Of a stretch of DNA of 9,394 bases, positions 1 through 4,922 are shown in pieces. The DNA is taken from assembly GCA_028292345.1 (NCBI GenBank), contig JAQGMN010000084.1, forward strand, positions 1 through 9,394, written 5' to 3'. The translations under genes were made by a program, and so were the position numbers. A model generated the notes under the pieces. That model was not told the DNA's origin. It worked only from the letters and a program-made list of their open reading frames with translations, and made no database searches. Positions within the stretch are counted from its first letter, which is position 1. Every line of letters starts with the position of its first letter. Origin of the DNA: Polaromonas sp. Its GTDB lineage: Bacteria; Pseudomonadota; Gammaproteobacteria; Burkholderiales; Burkholderiaceae_C.

Positions 1-26
1 CTCCTGGCCGCTTGCGAACGGGCTGA

Positions 27-49
27 AAAGGGCACCCACCGCGCCCTTT
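27..49. terminator. Hairpin, possible terminator of an upstream gene
   Basis: AAAGGGC (27-33) and GCCCTTT (43-49) form a perfect 7-bp stem with a 9-base loop. A short A run precedes the stem, and the minus-strand reading ends in four T. This fits a weak, possibly bidirectional intrinsic terminator for a gene lying left of the window. There is no long T tract on the plus strand, so the call is tentative. Confidence 0.35.
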
Positions 50-79
50 ACCACAAAAAAATAGCCTCGCTCCACCGAC

Positions 80-88
80 TTATGCACA
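80..88 (+). promoter_or_regulatory. DnaA-box match (TTATGCACA)
   Basis: TTATGCACA matches the relaxed DnaA-box consensus TTWTNCACA. It lies 291 bases before the priA start codon, in an AT-richer non-coding stretch that also has a perfect box at 267-275. Sequence match only; binding is not shown. Confidence 0.4.
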
Positions 89-161
89 AATCCTGTGGTA
101 CTGCTTTTTATGGTCCAGCTTCAGTCCACCACCCTACTATCAAACCCATAGCAGACGTAAG

Positions 162-189
162 TTGTTGATTCATATAGAAACTTTAAAAT
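162..189 (+). promoter_or_regulatory. Candidate sigma-70 promoter for priA
   Basis: TTGTTG (162-167) is followed after 16 bases by TAAAAT (184-189), which matches five of six bases of the -10 consensus. The -35 match is poor. If used, transcription would begin near 196 and give a leader of about 175 bases that contains the hairpin at 216-234 and the DnaA box at 267-275. Confidence 0.3.
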
Positions 190-215
190 GCCTTTTTGCC
201 GGGCAGTTTAAGGAA

Positions 216-234
216 AGCCTTGATTTACAAGGCT
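216..234. other. Perfect 7-bp hairpin in the priA leader
   Basis: AGCCTTG (216-222) and CAAGGCT (228-234) form a perfect 7-bp stem with a 5-base loop. No T run follows on either strand, so it does not look like an intrinsic terminator. It would sit in the 5' leader if priA is transcribed from around 196. Its role is unknown; it could be a protein site or a leader RNA fold. Confidence 0.4.
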
Positions 235-266
235 CTACAGGCGCTTGCAACAAGCTATCAACAAAG

Positions 267-275
267 TTATCCACA
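267..275 (+). promoter_or_regulatory. Perfect DnaA box (TTATCCACA)
   Basis: TTATCCACA is identical to the high-affinity E. coli DnaA box. The bases just after it (CAGAAAATCTGGACAA) look like a decayed inverted second half. It lies 95 bases before the priA start codon. Together with the match at 80-88 it suggests DnaA may bind in front of this replication-restart gene; that is inference. Confidence 0.5.
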
Positions 276-370
276 GAAAATCTGGACAACTCCAAAACAG
301 TGAAAAATCAAGGACTTAGCCATTGCCATGCAGTGGCGGGTGCCGCAGTTTGCTGCATCGGGCGCGGGCT

Positions 371-2578
371 ATGAGCCACTGGCTGCAGATCGTCGTGGCC
401 ACGCCGGCGCACAGCGCCATCGCCGGACCGCTGACCTACCGCAGCGCCGCGCCGCTGTCCGCCGGCACGCTGGTGCGCGTTCCCTTTGGCCGGCGCGAGG
501 TGCTGGGCGTGGTGTGGGACACGCTGGCGGACTGTGGCGAGATGCCGGAGGAAAACATCCGCGACATTGCCGGCGCGCTGGAGGGGCTCGGTCCGCTCTC
601 GAGCACCTGGCGCCAGCTGGTGGCCTTCACCGCCGGGTACTACCAGCGCTCGCTCGGCGAGGTGGCGCTGGCGGCGCTGCCGCCGCAGCTGCGCGACCTC
701 ACGGCCGTGCAGCTGGCGCGCCGGCTGAAGCGGCCGTCAAGCGCCACCGGAAGCGCGCCAGACACTACAGAATTAATAGCACTCAGCGCACAGCAGGCAA
801 GCGCAATAGCCCAATTTGATGCTGAAACCATGGAAAAACAGCGGCCGGCGCTGCTGTTTGGCGCCACCGGCAGCGGCAAGACCGAGGTCTACCTGCGCGC
901 GGCCGCCCGGGTGCTGGCGCAGGACCCGGCCGCCCAGGTGCTGGTGATGGTGCCCGAGATCAACCTCACGCCGCAGCTGCAGGCCCGGTTCGAGGCGCGC
1001 TTTGCCCACCTGGGCGCCGACCGCGTCGTGCCGATGCACAGCGGCCTCACGCCGCCCCAGCGGCTCAAGGGCTGGCTGGCCGCGCATTCGGGCCTGGCGC
1101 GGCTGGTGCTGGGCACGCGCATGGCGGTGTTCGCGTCGATGCCGAACCTGCGCCTGATCGTCGTCGACGAAGAGCACGACCCCAGCTACAAGCAGCAGGA
1201 AGGCGCCCGCTACTCGGCGCGCGACCTGGCGGTGTACCGCGCCCGGCTGGAGACCAACGGGCCCCCACGCTTGCCACTTCGTGTGCTGCGCTGCCCCCCG
1301 GGGGGGCCGCTGCGCCTGCGGTCTGGCGAAGCCAGTCCCGCGGCCCTTGCTGGTGGAGATGGCTCGCCTGCCGCCACCTGCCGCGTGCTGCTGGGTTCCG
1401 CCACGCCTTCGCTGGAGAGCTGGCAGGCGACCCTCACCGGCCGCTACCAGCGCCTGGACATGGACGAACGCATCGGTGCCGGCCAACTGCCCACGGTGCG
1501 GCGGGTCGACATGAACCACCAGCCCCGGCACTGCGTCATCGCCCCGCCGCTGCTGGCGGCCATCGCAGAGCGGGTGGCGCGCGGCGAGCAGTCGATGATT
1601 TTTTTGAACCGGCGGGGCTATGCGCCGGTGCTGGCCTGCCTGGACTGCGACTGGAAAAGCGACTGCCCGCACTGCAGCGCCTACCGCGTGTTCCACAAGA
1701 TCGACCGCACGCTGCGCTGCCACCATTGCGGCTTCACCGAACGCGTGCCGCGCGCCTGCCCGAGCTGCGGCAATGTGGACATCGCGCCGATCGGACGCGG
1801 CACCGAACGGCTGGAGGAGCACCTGGCCGAATTGCTGGCCCATGTCCGGCGGCCCGACGGCGAACCGGTGCGCATTGCGCGCATCGACGCCGACAGCACC
1901 CGGCTCAAGGGCGCGCTCGAATCGCAGCTGGCCCGCGTGCATGCCGGCGAGGTCGATGTGCTGGTCGGCACCCAGATGATCGCCAAGGGCCATGACTTCC
2001 GGCACATCACGCTGGTCGCCGCCGTCAACACCGACAGCGCGCTGTTTTCCAGCGACTTCCGCGCGCCCGAGCGCTTGTTCAGCCTGTTGATGCAGGCGGC
2101 GGGCCGGGCCGGCCGCGATGCCCGGCACAGCGCGGCCAGCGAAATGTGGGTGCAGACCATGCACCCCGACCATCCGCTGTTCGAGGCGCTGAAGCGGCAC
2201 GACTACCCGGCGTTCGCCACCCGGGAACTGGCCGAGCGGCAGGCGGCCGGCCTGGCGCCTTTCGGTTTTTCTGCGCTCATCCGGGCCGACGCCAGGACGC
2301 AGGAAGTCGCCCAGGGCTTCCTGAACGCCGCCGCCCAGGCGGCCGGGCAGCAGCAGCTGCCCGGCCATGACCATGTCACGACCTACCCGGCCGTGCCGAT
2401 GACGATCCAGCGCGTGGCCGATGTCGAGCGCGCGCAGATGCTGGTCGAAAGCCCGTCGCGCAAGGCGCTGCAGGGATTCCTGGCCGCCTGGCAGCCGGTG
2501 CTGTTCGAAACGCGACGGCAGGCGGACTTCAAAAGCCTGGTGCGCTGGGCGATTGACGTCGATCCGATTGCGATCTGA
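371..2578 (+). CDS. priA: Primosomal protein N' (replication restart helicase PriA)
   Basis: PriA is a 3'-5' superfamily 2 DNA helicase that recognises abandoned replication forks and starts primosome assembly for DnaB reloading. The protein has 735 residues. It starts with MSHWLQIVVATPAHS, typical of the 3'-DNA-binding domain, so the ATG at 371 is preferred over the upstream in-frame TTG at 323; no strong ribosome binding site is visible for either. Visible motifs are Walker A GATGSGKT (164-171), the DEAH-type box DEEHD (266-270), GSATPS (from 342) and QAAGRAGR (575-582). All eight zinc-binding cysteines are present (423, 426, 432, 435, 450, 453, 463, 466). Two oddities occur: roughly 40 extra proline/glycine/arginine-rich residues (about 296-337) between the DEAH and GSAT motifs, and an AT-rich repeat-like patch before Walker A. 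The reading frame is intact. The gene stands alone, convergent with the minus-strand operon downstream. Confidence 0.97.
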   Translation: MSHWLQIVVATPAHSAIAGPLTYRSAAPLSAGTLVRVPFGRREVLGVVWDTLADCGEMPEENIRDIAGALEGLGPLSSTWRQLVAFTAGYYQRSLGEVALAALPPQLRDLTAVQLARRLKRPSSATGSAPDTTELIALSAQQASAIAQFDAETMEKQRPALLFGATGSGKTEVYLRAAARVLAQDPAAQVLVMVPEINLTPQLQARFEARFAHLGADRVVPMHSGLTPPQRLKGWLAAHSGLARLVLGTRMAVFASMPNLRLIVVDEEHDPSYKQQEGARYSARDLAVYRARLETNGPPRLPLRVLRCPPGGPLRLRSGEASPAALAGGDGSPAATCRVLLGSATPSLESWQATLTGRYQRLDMDERIGAGQLPTVRRVDMNHQPRHCVIAPPLLAAIAERVARGEQSMIFLNRRGYAPVLACLDCDWKSDCPHCSAYRVFHKIDRTLRCHHCGFTERVPRACPSCGNVDIAPIGRGTERLEEHLAELLAHVRRPDGEPVRIARIDADSTRLKGALESQLARVHAGEVDVLVGTQMIAKGHDFRHITLVAAVNTDSALFSSDFRAPERLFSLLMQAAGRAGRDARHSAASEMWVQTMHPDHPLFEALKRHDYPAFATRELAERQAAGLAPFGFSALIRADARTQEVAQGFLNAAAQAAGQQQLPGHDHVTTYPAVPMTIQRVADVERAQMLVESPSRKALQGFLAAWQPVLFETRRQADFKSLVRWAIDVDPIAI
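761..827 (+). repeat. AT-rich, repeat-like patch inside priA
   Basis: Inside an otherwise GC-rich gene, this patch is AT-rich and contains elements such as AATTAATAGCA, CAAGCGCAATAGCC and ATTTGATGCTGAAA. From memory these resemble short palindromic intergenic repeats common in Comamonadaceae. It encodes the linker just before Walker A (residues about 131-153), where family members usually have an L-x-x-x-Q-x-x-A-I pattern; here LSAQQASAIA still fits it. A real repeat or a chance resemblance are both possible. Confidence 0.3.
1256..1384 (+). repeat. In-frame interspersed-repeat-like insertion in priA
   Basis: This stretch adds about 43 codons, with no stop or frameshift, between the DEAH-box and GSATPS helicase motifs. 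E. coli PriA passes directly from the ARDLAVYRA-type helix to the GSATP motif with only about ten residues between. The DNA holds a C6G7 block (1294-1306) containing the exact palindrome CCCCCCGGGGGG. It is flanked by ACTTCGTGTGCTGCGCTG (1276-1293) and by GCGGCCCTTGCTGG (1340-1353). These are like a GC-rich repeat I recall between genes in Comamonadaceae genomes. The encoded peptide is rich in Pro, Gly, Arg and Ala and looks like a disordered loop. The insertion relative to the family is seen with good confidence; its identity as a dispersed repeat is from memory. Confidence 0.6.
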
Positions 2579-2579
2579 G

Positions 2580-2603
2580 GCAGGCGCCTGCCGGCGCGCA
2601 GGC
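2580..2603. terminator. GC-rich hairpin just after priA
   Basis: The palindrome GCAGGCGCCTGC (2580-2591) begins two bases after the priA stop. It overlaps a second stem, GCCTGC (2586-2591) with GCAGGC (2598-2603). No T run follows, so intrinsic termination is uncertain. The rest of the 173-base gap up to 2751 shows no gene and no clear terminator for the opposing operon. Confidence 0.25.
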
Positions 2604-2751
2604 CCGCGCTGGGCTATTCGCTGGTCTGCCGGTTCGTCCCGGTTGTGGCGGCAGTGTCCGGAAACGGCTTTTCATGCTGGCGGTTGCGGCCCCCGGCCTT
2701 CGCATCCGCACCTGCCCATCACCGGGGCGCCATCGGGCACGGCGGGCAAGG

Positions 2752-3147
2752 TCATGCCGCACCCGGGCTCTTGGCCAGAATCCAGACAAACACGGCCAGC
2801 TGCAGCACATTGAGCGACACGCTCAGGGCGTGCAGCTGTTTGAAACGACGGCCCTGGCGGTTGTCGCGCGCCCGGTTCACCTGCGGCGTCAGCCAGAAAC
2901 GGCTCAGGAAAAACACCAGCGCCACCGCCACCAGGCTGCCCTGCACCAGCGGCACACCGGCCAGCGCCGCAGCGCAGGCCGTGCTCAGACCAAGAAACAG
3001 ATAGTATTTTGGGAAAAACGAGCGCACATAGGCGCTTGCCCATTCCTGGGGCAGCACGGCAAAAATGGTGGGCGCCACGGCCACGGTGAAAAACAGCATG
3101 ATGCCTGCATTGGCCGCGACGATCAGGTCGCTGAAGTGCGTCAGCAT
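2752..3147 (-). CDS. DUF4149/TMEM205-like small integral membrane protein
   Basis: A 131-residue, strongly hydrophobic protein with four likely membrane helices (about residues 7-31, 49-66, 69-86 and 108-125). The first helix runs into VAPTIFAVLP (24-33), followed by FFPKYY (45-50 region). Between helices 3 and 4 is a basic stretch (91-101) leading into FKQLHALSVSLN. This pattern fits the DUF4149 (TMEM205-like) family, whose biochemical role is not established. The ATG start at 3147 is supported by AAGGA (3156-3160 on the complement) eight bases upstream. It lies 23 bases after the stop of the Rrf2 regulator gene on the same strand, so the two are probably co-transcribed. Confidence 0.8.
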   Translation of the reverse strand: MLTHFSDLIVAANAGIMLFFTVAVAPTIFAVLPQEWASAYVRSFFPKYYLFLGLSTACAAALAGVPLVQGSLVAVALVFFLSRFWLTPQVNRARDNRQGRRFKQLHALSVSLNVLQLAVFVWILAKSPGAA

Positions 3148-3170
3148 GGGGCGGGTCCTTGGAAGAAAAC

Positions 3171-3680
3171 TCAGGCAGCGCTCTTGCCCAGGCCCGGATC
3201 ACAGGAATGCAGCTGGAACACCGAGTTCGGGCCGCGCGGGAACTCCGGCGAAGGCAGCGGCCGCAGCCCAAAGCGCGGCTTGCCTGCAGGCACCGGAAGA
3301 TCGCTGGCGGCTGCGGCGCTGACCAGGTCATGCAGGTTTTCCGAGTTGAAGGCCTTTTTGCAGGCCTCGTGGAAGTCAACGGCAAAATCGTCGCATGCAG
3401 ACCCGCTGCGCGGCTTGGACGGAGGTGCCTCGAAAAACTTCACCACATCCAGGACGGTGAAGCCTTTCAGGTCGCCTTCGACCTGGTAGCCGCCACCGGG
3501 GCCCTTGAAGGAGCAGACGAGGCGGTGTTCGCGCAGCACCCGCAAAATGCTTTCCAGTCCGGCAAGCGACACGCTCAGGGCCTGCGCCACTTCCCGTGCG
3601 GGAATGGGCTGGCGGGCGCCTTTGGCAGCGATGTAGACCAGTGATTCAACGGCAACCCGCGTTCTTTTGGGAATCAGCAT
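3171..3680 (-). CDS. Rrf2-family transcriptional regulator
   Basis: A 169-residue DNA-binding protein with an N-terminal winged helix-turn-helix of the Rrf2 type. Residues 1-70 show the pattern AVESLVYIAA, then IPAREVAQALSVS, LESILRVLREHRLV and the wing KGPGGGYQV. Family members such as IscR, NsrR and RsrR sense Fe-S status, nitric oxide or redox state through clustered cysteines near residues 90-105. Here only C96 and C107 lie in that region (others are C56 and C160), so a standard three-cysteine cluster is absent. H104 could serve as another ligand, but that is speculation. The ATG at 3680 has a GAAGG sequence just upstream. The gene is first in a likely operon with the membrane protein gene and divergent from the MerR gene. 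The dyad at 3700-3716 overlaps its probable -10, hinting at autoregulation. Confidence 0.85.
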   Translation of the reverse strand: MLIPKRTRVAVESLVYIAAKGARQPIPAREVAQALSVSLAGLESILRVLREHRLVCSFKGPGGGYQVEGDLKGFTVLDVVKFFEAPPSKPRSGSACDDFAVDFHEACKKAFNSENLHDLVSAAAASDLPVPAGKPRFGLRPLPSPEFPRGPNSVFQLHSCDPGLGKSAA

Positions 3681-3699
3681 GATGGGCCTTCAAATTTTG

Positions 3700-3716
3700 A
3701 GTAGATATTAGCTACT
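3700..3716. promoter_or_regulatory. Dyad over the probable Rrf2-operon promoter
   Basis: AGTAG (3700-3704) and CTACT (3712-3716) form a perfect 5-bp dyad with a 7-base spacer. On the minus strand a -35-like TTGACG (complement of 3724-3729) is followed after 16 bases by TATCTA (complement of 3702-3707), so the dyad covers the candidate -10. This would suit repression by the Rrf2 protein encoded just downstream. The -10 match is weak and no binding is shown. Confidence 0.35.
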
Positions 3717-3780
3717 AGCATAACGTCAAATCTATTCAATTAAAACAAAATCAACGCATCCAATCCGAAAAAAATCGATT

Positions 3781-3793
3781 TATAAGTTATAAA
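3781..3793 (+). promoter_or_regulatory. Candidate -10 region for the MerR gene
   Basis: TATAAG (3781-3786) and TATAAA (3788-3793) are both -10-like, in a markedly AT-rich 130-base divergent region. No good -35 hexamer is seen at the right distance. Activators of the MerR family often compensate for poor spacing, but that is only a general expectation. Initiation here would leave a very short leader before the ATG at 3817. Confidence 0.25.
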
Positions 3794-3816
3794 CGGTGAA
3801 ATCTACGCAAACAGCC

Positions 3817-4893
3817 ATGAATAAAACTACTCAAAAAGATTCTGTGCAGACCCACACGCTCTTTCGCATCGGTGCGCTGGCAAAAATGACGGGCATTCCG
3901 GTTTCCACTCTTCGCATCTGGGAAGTCAGGCACCATGCCTTTTCCCCTTCGAAAACCGTGGGAAAACACCGGCTCTATAGCCAGGACGATGCGCACAAGG
4001 CAGCCCTGCTCAAGCAACTCAGCCGGCAGGGGCATGCCATCGGCGCGATTGCGCCGCTGCAGGTGCAAGCCCTTGAAAAAATGCAGCCGACCGGCGTGCC
4101 TGCGGCCAGCCCGCCCGCAGTGCCAAGGCAAGCGGCCGGCACGGTGTCGCTGGCGGTGATCGGCGCCGGAATCGCCGGCCGCGTGGCGTCGGGCAAGTTC
4201 GCCCGGCAGCTACTGGGCAGCAGCCTGCGGGTGAGCGACAGTTTTCCCGACCTGGCACGGGCGGGCGCCGCCGGTTTCCGGGAGCGTCCCCGGATCCTGC
4301 TGGTCCAGGTCAACACGCTGCACGACAGCATCCGCAGCGAAATCCAGGCGCTCGCCCAGAAGCACGGCGTGGTGCATACGCTGGTGGTCTATGGCTTTGC
4401 GCAGGAAGCGGTGGTGGAAGCGATGCGCGTGGCCGGCATCCTGGTGCGGCGCGGGCCGGTCTCGGACTACGAGCTGTCGGACCTGATCAGTTCGATGCTG
4501 CTGGTCGACACGGCAAAAAGCCTGGGCGGGGTCCACGCCGAGTCGTTGATTCCGCCGCGCAAATACTCAGACGACACGCTGTCGCAGGTGGCGGCCATTT
4601 CAACCAGCATGCTGTGCGAATGCCCCCGGCATGTTGCCGAGCTGATTGCGCAGCTGGCGAGCTTTGAGCAGTACAGCCAGGAATGCCTGAACAAAAACGA
4701 GGAAGACGCGCACCTGCATGCCTACCTGCACGCCATTTCAGGCTCTGCCCGCGCGCTTTTCGAGCGCGCGCTGGAAATGGTGGCCCGGCACGAGAACATC
4801 GCGCTGCTGCCCGACTCCGGCGCCATGCCGGACGCAACGGCACAAAATCCCGACGAAAGGGATGCCGGACCGCCGGGCACGGTGCCCGCCTGA
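3817..4893 (+). CDS. MerR-family transcriptional regulator with extended C-terminal region
   Basis: A 358-residue protein (365 if the upstream GTG at 3796 is used; neither start has a clear ribosome binding site). Residues about 14-83 form a MerR winged helix: FRIGALAKMTGIPVSTLRIWE, then GKHRLYSQDD and LLKQLSRQGHAIGAI. The usual WERRYG is here WEVRHH. The middle (about 111-222) has a Rossmann-like alternation of hydrophobic strands and helices, in the place where the LitR/CarH light sensors bind cobalamin. The B12 signature D-x-H-x-x-G is not present. The C-terminal part (about 245-332) is helical, with CECPRH at 267-272, which I recall from related betaproteobacterial MerR proteins. The ligand and target genes are unknown. 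It is divergent from the Rrf2 operon and convergent with the histidine kinase gene. A near-palindrome (4874-4888) lies at its 3' end. Confidence 0.85.
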   Translation: MNKTTQKDSVQTHTLFRIGALAKMTGIPVSTLRIWEVRHHAFSPSKTVGKHRLYSQDDAHKAALLKQLSRQGHAIGAIAPLQVQALEKMQPTGVPAASPPAVPRQAAGTVSLAVIGAGIAGRVASGKFARQLLGSSLRVSDSFPDLARAGAAGFRERPRILLVQVNTLHDSIRSEIQALAQKHGVVHTLVVYGFAQEAVVEAMRVAGILVRRGPVSDYELSDLISSMLLVDTAKSLGGVHAESLIPPRKYSDDTLSQVAAISTSMLCECPRHVAELIAQLASFEQYSQECLNKNEEDAHLHAYLHAISGSARALFERALEMVARHENIALLPDSGAMPDATAQNPDERDAGPPGTVPA

Positions 4894-4922
4894 CATGCGC
4901 TGCAGCCCTTTCGCGGCCCGTT

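Noticed and set aside
1..275. Chromosomal origin of replication
   Set aside because: Only two DnaA-box matches, no clear AT-rich unwinding repeats, and no dnaA, dnaN, gyrB or rpmH nearby; a regulatory role is simpler.
162..374. 70-codon TTG-start ORF whose stop overlaps the priA start as ATGA
   Set aside because: No ribosome binding site and no recognisable protein. It spans the DnaA box and hairpin of a non-coding leader, so the overlap is probably chance.
1599..1605. Run of seven T in priA as a possible frameshift site
   Set aside because: The frame continues correctly (MIFLNRRGYAP) and there is no sensible product in the alternative frame, so programmed slippage is unsupported.
773..2374. 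533-codon ORF antisense to priA
   Set aside because: It mirrors the codon bias of a GC-rich gene on the other strand; the product resembles no protein family, while priA is unmistakable.
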